Assembly (NCBI GenBank): GCA_018266375.1 | Contig: JAFEAO010000005.1 | Location: 331,185-395,184 of the forward strand | Source: Bdellovibrionales bacterium | Lineage (GTDB): Bacteria > Bdellovibrionota > UBA1018 > CAIMNF01 | Length of the DNA: 64,000 bases | Reading direction: 5' to 3' | Part shown: positions 29,187 through 39,754 of the stretch, in pieces | How the letters are laid out: every line of letters begins with the position of its first letter | Position numbering within the stretch: the first letter of the stretch is position 1 | Made by a program: the position numbers and the translations under genes | The notes under the pieces: generated by a model | Seen by the model: the letters and a program-made list of their open reading frames with translations, nothing else | Database searches by the model: none | Told to the model about the DNA's origin: nothing

Positions 29187-30185
29187 ATGAGTACCCCTAC
29201 TCCGTCAAAGTCAGTACTAGGGAAAGGTCTTGCAAGTCTTCTTCCACCGGTTCAACCCGCCCAACCGGAGCCAAGTTCCACGGGGAGCATTCCTCCTCAA
29301 GGAATGGGCTTGGTCGCAGCCGGTTCGGCAAAGCCAAATTTTGATCCGACTGAAGTGCCGGGCACGAACCGCGATCGCCATCCGGGCATTGCTCTTGCCA
29401 GCATCGACGATATTAAAGCTAATGAATTTCAGCCTCGTCGTAATTTTGATCAAACCGCGCTCGAAGAACTCGCTCAGTCCATTAAAGAGAATGGACTCAT
29501 TCAACCCCTTGTTGTTCGTAAGAACGGTGACAAGTATGAATTGATCGCGGGCGAACGACGTCTTCGTGCGAGTAAAATCGCCGGCCTCAAATCCGTGCCA
29601 ATCGTGATTCGTAAGAGCACTGATCGTGAAGCCCTCGAACTCGCAATCGTTGAAAACATTCAGCGCGAAGACTTAAACCCGGTTGATGAAGGCTTGGCTT
29701 ACTTCCAACTCATGCAAGAATTCCAGCTCTCGCAAGAAGAGCTCGCAAAACGCATGGGGAAAGAGCGCGCGACCATCGCAAATGCGCTTCGGATTCTGAA
29801 GTTGTCGGATTTCATTCTTTCGGAACTTAAAAAGGGCTCGCTTTCTCGTGGTCACGCAAAGGCACTCCTGGCAGTGGATGACACCGCAGTTCGCGAAAAA
29901 TTTGCCAAAGAGATCTTAGAAAAGAACTTCAGCGTTCGTCAGTCTGAGAAATTGGCTCAGGAACTTAAAACTCCAAAATCAGCAAGTCCGATTGCAACCA
30001 CAAAAAACTCCACGGCGCTCGGAGTTGATGCCGAACTCATGAAGCTCACCCGCGAGCTAACTCAACGCTATATGTCGAAAGTTGAGATCAAAGGCACCAA
30101 GAAATCAGGCGCGATCTCGATCCAGTATTCGTCCGAAGCAGAACTTGTGAGAATTTTCTCGCTCCTGTTGGGTGACAGGGCTTAA
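29187..30185 (+). CDS. parB: Chromosome partitioning protein ParB
   Basis: 332 residues. N-terminal Lys/Pro/Ser-rich part with a KSVLGKGLASLLPP motif that is typical for ParA contact, then the CTP-binding ParB domain with GERRLRASK and ENIQREDLNP, the helix-turn-helix for parS binding (LSQEELAKRMGKERATIANALRIL) and a C-terminal dimerisation domain. Its target parS lies inside rsmG. Confidence 0.96.
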   Translation: MSTPTPSKSVLGKGLASLLPPVQPAQPEPSSTGSIPPQGMGLVAAGSAKPNFDPTEVPGTNRDRHPGIALASIDDIKANEFQPRRNFDQTALEELAQSIKENGLIQPLVVRKNGDKYELIAGERRLRASKIAGLKSVPIVIRKSTDREALELAIVENIQREDLNPVDEGLAYFQLMQEFQLSQEELAKRMGKERATIANALRILKLSDFILSELKKGSLSRGHAKALLAVDDTAVREKFAKEILEKNFSVRQSEKLAQELKTPKSASPIATTKNSTALGVDAELMKLTRELTQRYMSKVEIKGTKKSGAISIQYSSEAELVRIFSLLLGDRA

Positions 30186-30195
30186 AATTAAGTCC

Positions 30196-30555
30196 ATGAA
30201 CTACAAGCTCCAAGACTTTGCCGCGCCAGAGGCTGTATCTACAGAATTAACAGGTGTGCTTGAACCTGCTGTTGAATTCGAAGGTACGCTCGCATTTCAT
30301 GGCTGCTTCCACGTCAATGGTTCAGTTAAAGGTAAAGTCGTTACTCCTGATATGCTTATCGTTGGCGAATCCGGACGAATCCAGGGGGATATTAAAGCGG
30401 GCGTGGTCATTATTTTTGGAAAAGTCGAAGCGACGATCGAAGCAAAGCACCGAGTTGAAATTCGCAAGCCCGCAGTTTTCAGAGGTGAAATGAGCACTCC
30501 AAGTCTCAAAGTGGAAGACGGCGTCATTTTCGAAGGAACGAACAAAATGCTTTAA
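30196..30555 (+). CDS. Bactofilin family cytoskeletal protein
   Basis: 119 residues from the ATG at 30196. The body is the beta-helical bactofilin repeat pattern (FEGTLAFHGCFHVNGSVKG, VVTPDMLIVGESGRIQGDIK, AKHRVEIRKPAVFRGEM). Bactofilins polymerise without nucleotide and place other proteins at defined sites. In Myxococcus, bactofilins work with the ParABS system; being next to parAB suggests a similar role, but that is inference. TAAAAT lies seven bases before the ATG, and there is no ribosome site. Confidence 0.88.
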   Translation: MNYKLQDFAAPEAVSTELTGVLEPAVEFEGTLAFHGCFHVNGSVKGKVVTPDMLIVGESGRIQGDIKAGVVIIFGKVEATIEAKHRVEIRKPAVFRGEMSTPSLKVEDGVIFEGTNKML

Positions 30556-30609
30556 TATCACGGTCCGGCGTGATACCCAAAGGGTCAACCAAAAAAGCAC
30601 CGGAACCCT

Positions 30610-31047
30610 ATGGATTCAATACTTGAGCAACTCGAGATCAACCATACCTTCTTCTATCTCTTCGCTTTATTTTTCGGGTTCTTCTTCCTTTTTTCTGAAG
30701 TTTATCTCAAGCCGTTTCAGAAGCTGATCGAAACTCGTCAGCACAAACTGAAAGACGACGTCGAGTCCTCAGCAGAGCTGTTGAAATCGATCGACTCAAA
30801 AATGGTAGAGTACCAAAAAGCCATAGCAGCCGCGCGCACTGAAGCGCGGGTAAATTCTGAACGTGTGATCGCAGAAGCTCGCGCAAAAGAGGACGCCACC
30901 GTTGCCGCACTAAAAGACGATCTCAAAAAAGACTATCAAAAGCTGGTTCAGCAACTTCAGGACGAACGCAAGAAAGCTGAAACCGAACTCCAAGGCCAAG
31001 TTGAGCAGCTTGCTGATCAACTTGTCATGAAAATTAAAGGGGCATAA
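30610..31047 (+). CDS. atpF': ATP synthase F0 subunit b-type (b')
   Basis: 145 residues: one N-terminal membrane helix (HTFFYLFALFFGFFFLFSEVYL) followed by a long charged coiled coil that reaches up to F1. Such a b-subunit is followed here by a second b-type gene, so the stator stalk is probably a b/b' heterodimer. Which of the two is called b' is arbitrary. Confidence 0.85.
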   Translation: MDSILEQLEINHTFFYLFALFFGFFFLFSEVYLKPFQKLIETRQHKLKDDVESSAELLKSIDSKMVEYQKAIAAARTEARVNSERVIAEARAKEDATVAALKDDLKKDYQKLVQQLQDERKKAETELQGQVEQLADQLVMKIKGA

Positions 31048-31050
31048 AAC

Positions 31051-31521
31051 ATGAATGGTTTGATTCTACCCTTCGTCAACTTCGTCGCGCTCGTCGGATT
31101 CTTGTTTTATAAAGGCAAGGGCCCATTCGTTGAATTCGTAAGAGGCCGCCACCAAGACATTAAAGCCGGTCTCAACAAATCCAAAATTCAAGTTGCCGAA
31201 GCCGCCGCTAAAAAAGCTGAGATCGAAGCAAAACTCAAGGGTCTTGACGGCGAGAAGCAAGCCATTATCGCCGAGTGGAAAGAGCGCGAAGTTCAACAGA
31301 TTAAAGCAATTCAAGAAACTTCAATCCGCGTGGTCGCTCAGCTTAAGGTCGACGCCGACCTGAATAAAAAAGTCCTCGAACAGTCTTTTCGTTCGGATGC
31401 AGCGCGTGCGATTGCGCAACTTGTGATCGCTAAAGCGGAGCAAAAGCTGAAGTCATCAATGACCGCTGAATCACACAAGAAAATCAACGACGGGTTCGTT
31501 AAAGAACTCATGGGAGCATAA
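31051..31521 (+). CDS. atpF: ATP synthase F0 subunit b
   Basis: 156 residues: short N-terminal membrane segment (LILPFVNFVALVGFLFY), then a long amphipathic helix rich in Ala, Lys and Glu ending in a compact C-terminal part (IAQLVIAKAEQKL) that binds the delta subunit. Starts three bases after b'. Its stop shares a base with the atpH ATG (TAATG). Confidence 0.88.
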   Translation: MNGLILPFVNFVALVGFLFYKGKGPFVEFVRGRHQDIKAGLNKSKIQVAEAAAKKAEIEAKLKGLDGEKQAIIAEWKEREVQQIKAIQETSIRVVAQLKVDADLNKKVLEQSFRSDAARAIAQLVIAKAEQKLKSSMTAESHKKINDGFVKELMGA

Positions 31522-32057
31522 TGAAAGCAGTTAGACTTTATGCACAGGTCCTGGTCGATGTGGTTGTCGCGCCAAGCTCCGGCGTGACTCTTGATCGTAT
31601 CACTACGGAGCTCAATCAGTTTTCCGCAATGACCACCGAGAACCCGATTTTTTTGAAGGTTTTCGATAACCCAACCCTTGCGGAAGAAGATAAGCAAAAA
31701 GCCTTGCAAGAGCTCGTGAAGAAAACCGACGTATCGGCCTTCACTTCGCGTTTTTTGGGTTTGATCATCAAGCGTAACCGCATGAGTCTTCTTCCGGATA
31801 TTCTCCATGAAGTGGAAGTGATCCAAGTTGAAAAAAAAGGTGGCCTCGTCGGCAAGCTCGTCAGCGCGGTACCTCTCGATGCAGCCATTGTAAACGGTGT
31901 TGCAGACGCGCTTTCTAAAAAATTGAACAAACCGGTTCAACTCAACCAACAAGTTGATCCGGGCATCATCGCCGGAATGCGTGTGACTGTTGCGGGCGTC
32001 ACTTACGACGGAAGCGCAAAAGGCAAACTCGACAAATTAACCGGATCTTTAAGATAA
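31521..32057 (+). CDS. atpH: ATP synthase F1 subunit delta
   Basis: 178 residues, usual length. Joins the b-stalk to the top of the alpha3beta3 hexamer. Family features: RLYAQVLVDVV at the N-terminus and the C-terminal VDPGIIAGMRVTVAGVTYDGSAKGKLDKL, matching the conserved (D)xxLIGGxxxxxGxxxxDxSxxxxLxxL pattern. Confidence 0.92.
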   Translation: MKAVRLYAQVLVDVVVAPSSGVTLDRITTELNQFSAMTTENPIFLKVFDNPTLAEEDKQKALQELVKKTDVSAFTSRFLGLIIKRNRMSLLPDILHEVEVIQVEKKGGLVGKLVSAVPLDAAIVNGVADALSKKLNKPVQLNQQVDPGIIAGMRVTVAGVTYDGSAKGKLDKLTGSLR

Positions 32058-32123
32058 ACCGAAACATTGATGCGCCCACCGGCGCTCTACTAGAGATGCA
32101 CTGAGTGGTGCAAGGAGAAGCAA

Positions 32124-33632
32124 ATGAGTCTGAAGGCAAGTGAAATCGCGGAAGTGCTGAAGAGCCAACTGGCGAACCTTGATAGTAAGTTGGATGTGTC
32201 TGAAACGGGTACAGTGTTGACCGTTGGTGACGGCGTCGCAAAAATCTACGGGTTAGAGAAAGCCATGATGGGCGAGCTCGTCGACTTCGGTAGCGGTGTC
32301 AGTGGTATGGTCCTCAATCTCGAGGAGCTTGCAGTTGGTGTGGCGATTCTCGGTGACGAGACCCTCATTAAAGAAGGTGCGATTGTTAAACGTACCGGCA
32401 AAATCGTTCAAGTGCCAACCGGTAAAGAACTTCTTGGCCGCGTGGTGAACGCGCTCGGTCAGCCTGTCGACGGACTCGGCGAGATTAAGGCAAAAACCTC
32501 TAGCCGCGTTGAAGTGAAAGCCCCAGGCATTATTCAACGTAAGTCGGTTCACGAGCCGCTTCAAACCGGCATCAAAGCGATCGATGCGATGATTCCGATC
32601 GGCCGTGGTCAGCGCGAGTTAATTATCGGTGACCGCCAAACCGGTAAGACCGCAATCGCGATCGACACCATCATCAACCAAAAAGGCAAAGGAGTGTACT
32701 GCGTCTACGTCGCCATCGGACAGAAGCAATCTACCGTTGCCCAAGTCGTTGACCGCTTGAAAAAAGCGGGCGCAATGGAATACACCATCGTTGTCGCGGC
32801 AAACGCATCTGACCAAGCGCCACTTCAATTCTTGGCTCCATATACGGGTGTCACCATGGGTGAGTACTTCCGTGATAATGGAATGCACGCGCTCATCGTT
32901 TACGATGACTTGACCAAACAAGCGCAAGCTTATCGTCAGTTGTCACTCCTTCTCCGCCGTCCTCCAGGACGCGAAGCTTACCCGGGAGACGTTTTTTACA
33001 TCCACAGCCGTTTGCTTGAACGTGCAGCTAAATTGTCTGACAAAATGGGCGCAGGCAGCTTGACTGCTCTTCCGATCATCGAAACCCAGGCAGGCGACGT
33101 ATCGGGTTACATTCCGACAAACGTGATTTCAATCACCGACGGACAAATCTTCCTCGAGGCAGAGTTGTTCCACAGCGGTGTTCGTCCGGCGGTTAACGTC
33201 GGCCTCTCAGTTTCGCGCGTCGGCGGTTCAGCGCAAATTAAAGCGATGAAACAAGTCGCGGGGACCCTGCGTCTTGACCTCGCTCAGTTTCGCGAGAAAG
33301 CGGCATTCGCTCAGTTCGGATCGGACCTCGATCCGGCAACTCAACGTCAGCTCGCGCGCGGAGCCCGTCTCGTTGAGATCCTGAAACAAGCTCAGTATCA
33401 ACCACAGCAGGTTGAAACCCAGATCATCACGATCTTCGCGGGTGTTAACGGTTACTTGGACGAATATCCAACCGGCAAGCTTCGCTCGTTTGAAGAGCAG
33501 TTCCTCCAATTCTTGCAAAAGAACTACGCGGACATTCCGACGACAATCGCGACTTCTCAGAAGATCGACGATGCGACTAAAGCGAAGTTGGAAGAAGCAA
33601 TTAGGGCGTTTAAAAAGGTATTTACCGCTTAA
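32124..33632 (+). CDS. atpA: ATP synthase F1 subunit alpha
   Basis: 502 residues. Non-catalytic nucleotide-binding subunit. Walker [14 protein letters not shown], signature region [17 protein letters not shown] and [31 protein letters not shown] in order, all typical. An AAGGAG site precedes the ATG. Confidence 0.98.
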   Translation: MSLKASEIAEVLKSQLANLDSKLDVSETGTVLTVGDGVAKIYGLEKAMMGELVDFGSGVSGMVLNLEELAVGVAILGDETLIKEGAIVKRTGKIVQVPTGKELLGRVVNALGQPVDGLGEIKAKTSSRVEVKAPGIIQRKSVHEPLQTGIKAIDAMIPIGRGQRELIIGDRQTGKTAIAIDTIINQKGKGVYCVYVAIGQKQSTVAQVVDRLKKAGAMEYTIVVAANASDQAPLQFLAPYTGVTMGEYFRDNGMHALIVYDDLTKQAQAYRQLSLLLRRPPGREAYPGDVFYIHSRLLERAAKLSDKMGAGSLTALPIIETQAGDVSGYIPTNVISITDGQIFLEAELFHSGVRPAVNVGLSVSRVGGSAQIKAMKQVAGTLRLDLAQFREKAAFAQFGSDLDPATQRQLARGARLVEILKQAQYQPQQVETQIITIFAGVNGYLDEYPTGKLRSFEEQFLQFLQKNYADIPTTIATSQKIDDATKAKLEEAIRAFKKVFTA

Positions 33633-33659
33633 ATCGGCGTAACTGCCAAGAGGTGACTC

Positions 33660-34526
33660 GTGCCGAGTATTAAGGACCTAAAAAAACGGATTACGTCGAC
33701 GAAGAACACGCAGCAGACCACGAAGGCCATGAAAATGGTTTCCGCTGCGAAACTTCGCCGCGCGACTGACGCGATCATAAGTCAGCGACCGTACGCACAA
33801 GAGATCGCGCGCCTGATGCGCGTGTTGAGTGCCGAGGAGGCTGAAAGTGATTCGGGTTTGAAGAGCGCGGTGAGCTTGCTCGTGGTAGTGAGTTCTGACC
33901 GCGGCCTTTGCGGTGGTTACAACTCTACGATAATTCGTGCGGCGACTAATTTCATCAATGAAAAGCAAAAAGCCGGTCGTGCGGTAAAGACGTTTTTTGT
34001 GGGCAAGAAAGCTTATGAGCTTCTACGCGGTCGTTTCAATCTCGACCTCGTCCACTACGAGGAGTTCGGTCAAAAAGTGACCTTCCGCAAAGCAACCGAG
34101 ATCGCTAAAAAAGCCGCTCCGTTGTTTGAAGAAGGCAACGTCGACGAAGTTGTGCTCGTATTCAACGAATTCAAAAACGCGATCACTCAAGAAGTGAGGA
34201 CCGAGAAGGTGCTCCCTCTCTCCGTCGACAAGTCCAAAGGTGGCGAAGAACTTGTTGCGGATAAGGCGATCTATGTTCCGAACAAAAAAGAACTCTACGC
34301 GTCTCTAGCATCCAAATACTTTACCGTTCAAGTGTTTAAAGCGCTTCTCGAAGGACAAGCGTCTGAGCATGGAGCACGGATGAGTGCGATGGAATCAGCG
34401 ACCAAGAATGCGGGCGAAATGATCAAGAAGCTGACCCTGCAGTACAATAAGCAACGTCAGGCCGGTATCACTAAAGAATTGTTAGAGATTATTTCGGGAT
34501 CAGAATCCCAGAAAACACAAGGTTAA
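33660..34526 (+). CDS. atpG: ATP synthase F1 subunit gamma
   Basis: 288 residues with a GTG start and AGAGG upstream. Central rotating shaft. N-terminal helix PSIKDLKKRITSTKNTQQTTKAMKMVSAAKLRRA and the C-terminal helix SATKNAGEMIKKLTLQYNKQRQAGITKELLEIISG are the conserved coiled-coil ends. Confidence 0.97.
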   Translation: MPSIKDLKKRITSTKNTQQTTKAMKMVSAAKLRRATDAIISQRPYAQEIARLMRVLSAEEAESDSGLKSAVSLLVVVSSDRGLCGGYNSTIIRAATNFINEKQKAGRAVKTFFVGKKAYELLRGRFNLDLVHYEEFGQKVTFRKATEIAKKAAPLFEEGNVDEVVLVFNEFKNAITQEVRTEKVLPLSVDKSKGGEELVADKAIYVPNKKELYASLASKYFTVQVFKALLEGQASEHGARMSAMESATKNAGEMIKKLTLQYNKQRQAGITKELLEIISGSESQKTQG

Positions 34527-34536
34527 GGAGAATTAA

Positions 34537-35961
<1,425 letters not shown>

Positions 35962-35982
35962 TTAAGATAGAGGAACTAAAAC

Positions 35983-36405
35983 GTGGAAACGTTTCAACTA
36001 AGTATCTTAGCGCCAGAACGCCGCCTGACGGAAAACGAAGCAGTGTCTTCGCTCATCCTGACTACAGCCGAAGGAGAGATTGAGATCCTTTCGGGCCACG
36101 TCGATATGGTCTCGAAACTCGAAACCGGTCGCTTTGTTTATAAGGCAAAAGAAGGTAAAATAGTATCGGGTGTGATTTCGAGTGGATTCGTAAACGTTCA
36201 AGACGGAACCGTGAAAGTCATCGCTGAAACGATCGAGCTCCCGAACGAAATTGACCGCGCTCGGGCCAAGCAAGCTCAACTGAACGCGGAAAAGAAGCTT
36301 CAAGACGCAAGCTTGGGCGTTCACGAGTTCAAAAAGTACCAGTTGAAGCTTCACCGCGCGATTATTCGTCAAACTATTGACGAAAACGGAAACATATATC
36401 ATTAA
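35983..36405 (+). CDS. atpC: ATP synthase F1 subunit epsilon
   Basis: 140 residues with a GTG start and GAGG about ten bases before it. Foot of the rotor; N-terminal beta-sandwich domain (FQLSILAPERRLTENEAVSSLILTT, EGEIEILSGHVDMVSKL) and a C-terminal helix pair that can inhibit hydrolysis. Last gene of the F0b/F1 operon and followed by a terminator. Confidence 0.93.
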   Translation: METFQLSILAPERRLTENEAVSSLILTTAEGEIEILSGHVDMVSKLETGRFVYKAKEGKIVSGVISSGFVNVQDGTVKVIAETIELPNEIDRARAKQAQLNAEKKLQDASLGVHEFKKYQLKLHRAIIRQTIDENGNIYH

Positions 36406-36434
36406 AACATGTTTAAATGGATCTGAGGTGGGAA

Positions 36435-36473
36435 TGAATAACCAATAATAGGTTATTCACCCCTTCTTTTTTC
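36435..36473 (+). terminator. Terminator of the atpF'-atpC operon
   Basis: TGAATAACC (36435-36443) pairs perfectly with GGTTATTCA (36451-36459); CCCCTTCTTTTTTC follows. Confidence 0.75.
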
Positions 36474-36551
36474 TTGTAAGCCTTCACTCTCTCATCAATA
36501 ATTTAAGTCAAGCGCTTTTGTACTGGCAATGATGCCAACTGATTCGAAGGA

Positions 36552-38750
36552 ATGAACGGCAACTTTTTAAAACCGGCATTGCGTACTTCTTTCTCCGTAC
36601 TGTGGGTGGGCTCCTGTCTCGTCGGCAGCTTCGCGCTTGGATCTCGAATTCATAATCCACTTAAGATGACGACGCTCGATTTCAGCTCAGTCAACTGGGC
36701 TCCGAGCAAAGATTCTCTTCAGCTTGCTACTCTCGATGACGCCGATCTCGAGCAAAATATATTGCAAGTCGCGGTGGATTTCCAGCCGTTTGAATTGTCC
36801 ACATATCCTGCACCGAAGTCTAAAAAGCTAGCTAAGAAATCATACAAAAATTACGTTAATCCATGGACTCGCCTCTCACGTGCAGTGAACGAATTGAAAC
36901 TCGCATCACTCGGCGAACTTCAGAATCGTGCGCACGTTGACCAAGACCGACTCTTTGACGATTACAGCTCAGCCATCGTCGAGCTTCGCAAAGATTTTGT
37001 GTTTGCCATGGTTCCGCAACTCAAGTCGGATCAATATGGCGTGATGGTCGCCCAAAGCTCCGCCGATCAGATTAAAATTGAAGCGCCTGCCACAAAGACC
37101 GAAATCACCGCTCCAAAGGCTCCTGTAGTTCACGTGATTCCAGCTCATAAGACGAAGAAGGTTGCAAAGACGTCTAAAGTTGAAGTTTTGCACACTAAAA
37201 AATTGGCTACTCACTCGATGAGTATCCAAGAAATGGAAATGGAATCGAATAAACTCGATAACGAAATAAAAATTGCGCTCGATAATTCAATTACAGCACA
37301 AGGCGGAGCGGCTCGCATCCCACAAGAAGAGCATGTAAAACCACAACCAATCGCACGCAAATCGTCACATGTTCCGGAATACAAAGCTTATGTAAATCCG
37401 AATGTCAATGAAGCGGCTCAGAAGAAAGTACTGACTGAAGCTTTATTGAATGCACAGCTGAGTGTGATGCAGGGGAAAGTGGTTTCAGCCGGAACAAAAC
37501 AAACAAATCCTTCGCAGCAACTGGCGACGACAGCGCCGAATGCTGAAAGTCCTAACGTGGATAAAATCAATTCTAGTAAGGATGATGACGAAATTAATCC
37601 TGATCTTTATCAGGTTGACGCTTCTACCCAAGATGTAGTGAATACGCCTTCTAATGCCTCTAACTGCGAGGAGTTGAAAAAAACTCGGTTCATCAACAGC
37701 ACGGGTACTCAAGTTTGTCCAATGAATCAAACATGGATATCCAAAGACTGGACGGGCAAAGGTTGGGTTAAGGCTGATATGGATGGTGCTCTTCCGGTTC
37801 TCAGCTACTACCCTGCTCCAAATACAGGAACCACACTCGCGATTGAAACCAACTCCCTCGCGCTTCTCGGCCTGACTTCAGGCTCAAGAGTGATGAAGGG
37901 AATGGGTGTCGTGATCGGTAATGTTCCTGAAGGTTACAAAATCGAATTTGCGGGTCGCTCAGAAGAGCCGGAGTACTTCGATGTTCAAGGAAAAAAATAT
38001 TTCGCGCTCATTAATGCCGAGCCAGGTGCGGGTGTTGTTCAGTTGATCTCGCCTCACGATCAAGAAGCGGCGACTGTGTTTGCGCCAGTGCTTGAGGACA
38101 CGATCACTTCCCTCGATCTAACTGCGCCGAAGCTGATGAGCTTCACGGTTAAAGTCGTTAAGAATGAAGGTCGAGATCCCGATGTTGCGGGCCTCACTCT
38201 TGGCGTTTCGACTTTCGGTAAAATTCAGGCGATTACACAAACGAACGGACGCGCCGTGATTCGCAATATCCCACTTATTCCAAACTATCCGGTCTATCTC
38301 GACGTTTCATCGAAAGTTGGAAACGACCAAGGCTACGCTTATCGTTACCTCCTAAAAAACCGTAACCGCGCTGGCGACTATGTTGTTCATCAAGTGAACG
38401 AGAAAACCCTGTTCCACTGGATCAAACAAGTGAAGCAGGGCTTGTCCGATCAAAGCGCAATGATTGTAGGATTCTACAACCGTAAAAAACTCGATGGGTT
38501 TAAAGAGCACTACTTCGTAAAAGCTAATCCGCAAACCGCTAAGTTTGGTCTTGAACCGTTTAACTACACTGTTCTCTGGGACAATAACATCAGTGACACC
38601 GAACCGCTTGAAGGCGATCTGCCGCGCTTTATGGCAGTGCAGGTTCCGGAAGGACTGACTCAGGTCAATTTAACCCGTGAAAACGGCCCGGTAGTGCACT
38701 CCGAGTTGATTCCCGTTTCACCTCGCGTGATTCATGTGATATCCGAATAG
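36552..38750 (+). CDS. Large membrane-anchored or exported protein of unknown function
   Basis: 732 residues. The N-terminus has one hydrophobic segment (SFSVLWVGSCLVGSFALG) that acts as signal or anchor. Residues about 80-400 are mostly disordered, rich in Lys, Ala, Pro and Gln (for example KAPVVHVIPAHKTKKVAKTSKVE). From about residue 400 the sequence looks folded, with two cysteines (NCEELKK, QVCPMNQTW) and beta-rich domains, and a motif VAGLTLGVSTFGKIQAITQTNG resembling a carboxypeptidase-regulatory or surface beta-sandwich domain, which is uncertain. No known family is recognised. AAGGA is directly in front of the ATG, so a slightly different start cannot be ruled out. It follows the atp terminator and has its own transcript; xseB starts two bases after it. 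Confidence 0.75.
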   Translation: MNGNFLKPALRTSFSVLWVGSCLVGSFALGSRIHNPLKMTTLDFSSVNWAPSKDSLQLATLDDADLEQNILQVAVDFQPFELSTYPAPKSKKLAKKSYKNYVNPWTRLSRAVNELKLASLGELQNRAHVDQDRLFDDYSSAIVELRKDFVFAMVPQLKSDQYGVMVAQSSADQIKIEAPATKTEITAPKAPVVHVIPAHKTKKVAKTSKVEVLHTKKLATHSMSIQEMEMESNKLDNEIKIALDNSITAQGGAARIPQEEHVKPQPIARKSSHVPEYKAYVNPNVNEAAQKKVLTEALLNAQLSVMQGKVVSAGTKQTNPSQQLATTAPNAESPNVDKINSSKDDDEINPDLYQVDASTQDVVNTPSNASNCEELKKTRFINSTGTQVCPMNQTWISKDWTGKGWVKADMDGALPVLSYYPAPNTGTTLAIETNSLALLGLTSGSRVMKGMGVVIGNVPEGYKIEFAGRSEEPEYFDVQGKKYFALINAEPGAGVVQLISPHDQEAATVFAPVLEDTITSLDLTAPKLMSFTVKVVKNEGRDPDVAGLTLGVSTFGKIQAITQTNGRAVIRNIPLIPNYPVYLDVSSKVGNDQGYAYRYLLKNRNRAGDYVVHQVNEKTLFHWIKQVKQGLSDQSAMIVGFYNRKKLDGFKEHYFVKANPQTAKFGLEPFNYTVLWDNNISDTEPLEGDLPRFMAVQVPEGLTQVNLTRENGPVVHSELIPVSPRVIHVISE

Positions 38751-38752
38751 GC

Positions 38753-38983
38753 ATGAGTCAACAGTCGAACCAGTTCGAACAATCCCTTCAAAAACTAGAA
38801 TCGATCGTGAAAAACCTCGAGTCAGGATCTCTGTCTCTCGAAGACTCGCTCACCGCGTTTCAAGAAGGCGTCGGGCTTGTGAAGCAATGCCAGGGCATGC
38901 TCTCGACAGCCGAACAAAAGGTTGAAATGTTGGTGAAAGCAAGCGCCGAAGGCGTTGAAACCAGGCCGTTCAATCCGGAATAA
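38753..38983 (+). CDS. xseB: Exodeoxyribonuclease VII small subunit
   Basis: 76 residues. Matches the XseB pattern: FEQSLQKLESIVKNLESGSLSLEDSLTAFQEGVGLVKQCQGMLSTAEQKVEML. Small subunit that binds XseA for degradation of single-stranded DNA. XseA is not in the window. It begins two bases after the 732-residue protein gene and is followed nine bases later by tlyA. Confidence 0.93.
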   Translation: MSQQSNQFEQSLQKLESIVKNLESGSLSLEDSLTAFQEGVGLVKQCQGMLSTAEQKVEMLVKASAEGVETRPFNPE

Positions 38984-38992
38984 ACACCAAAC

Positions 38993-39745
38993 ATGAGTAA
39001 TAAGAAAGAGCGTATTGATGTCCTGCTCGTGAGTCGCGGGTTGGTCAGTACGCGCGCACGCGCTCAAGCGATGATTCTTGCCGGACATGTGCTTGTTAAT
39101 GATACGCCGGTCACCAAAGCCGGAGATAGGGTTGCCGAAGACGCCGATATCCGATTGCGCGAACCCGAAATGCAATACGTATCGAGAGGGGCGTTGAAAT
39201 TTAAGAAAGCGATCGAAGGCTTTGGCCTACGAGTCGAAGGAAAGAACGCGATCGATGTGGGTTCCTCAACTGGCGGGTTTACGGAGGTTCTTCTCGAGCA
39301 GGGTGCTCTAAAAGTGTACGCAGTCGATGTGGGGAGCAATCAACTCGCATGGAAGATTCGAAATGATGCCCGCGTCGTGTCCATGGAAAACTACAATGCG
39401 CGAAACCTTCAGAGAGAAGACTTTCCAGATCGGTTACGGATCGCAGTCATGGATGTCTCCTTTATCTCAGTGCGCTTGATTATTCCATCACTTCTGAAGA
39501 TTCTAGAGCCAGGTTCAGATCTCGTGGTGCTGTTTAAACCGCAGTTTGAGGTGGGCCGAGAACATATCTGTGATGGAGGGATCGTTCGAAACCAAGAGGC
39601 GGCTAAGAAAACCTTAGACGACCTCATCGAGTGGTCGAAGTCGTTTGGTCTAGCGCATCAAGGAACGATCACTTCCCCCATTCAAGGAACTGACGGTAAT
39701 ACCGAATATTTGTCATATTGGATCACTCCGAAATCCAACATATAA
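38993..39745 (+). CDS. tlyA: TlyA family rRNA 2'-O-methyltransferase
   Basis: 250 residues. An N-terminal S4 RNA-binding domain (RIDVLLVSRGLVSTRARAQAMILAGHVLVN) is followed by an FtsJ/RrmJ-type methyltransferase domain with SAM motif AIDVGSSTGGFTEVLLEQGA, then VMDVSFISVRLI and LFKPQFEVGRE. The family is often annotated as haemolysin, but the domain content points to ribosomal RNA 2'-O-methylation. The promoter of the next gene lies in its last codons. Confidence 0.92.
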   Translation: MSNKKERIDVLLVSRGLVSTRARAQAMILAGHVLVNDTPVTKAGDRVAEDADIRLREPEMQYVSRGALKFKKAIEGFGLRVEGKNAIDVGSSTGGFTEVLLEQGALKVYAVDVGSNQLAWKIRNDARVVSMENYNARNLQREDFPDRLRIAVMDVSFISVRLIIPSLLKILEPGSDLVVLFKPQFEVGREHICDGGIVRNQEAAKKTLDDLIEWSKSFGLAHQGTITSPIQGTDGNTEYLSYWITPKSNI

Positions 39746-39746
39746 T
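39718..39746 (+). promoter_or_regulatory. Promoter of the penicillin-binding protein gene, leaderless type
   Basis: TTGGAT (39718-39723), 17 bases, perfect TATAAT (39741-39746), with the ATG eight bases later at 39755. It overlaps the end of tlyA. Confidence 0.65.
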
Positions 39747-39754
39747 CTAAGTCT

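Noticed and set aside
38993..39745. Reading TlyA as a haemolysin
   Set aside because: The S4 plus FtsJ-type methyltransferase domains indicate rRNA methylation.
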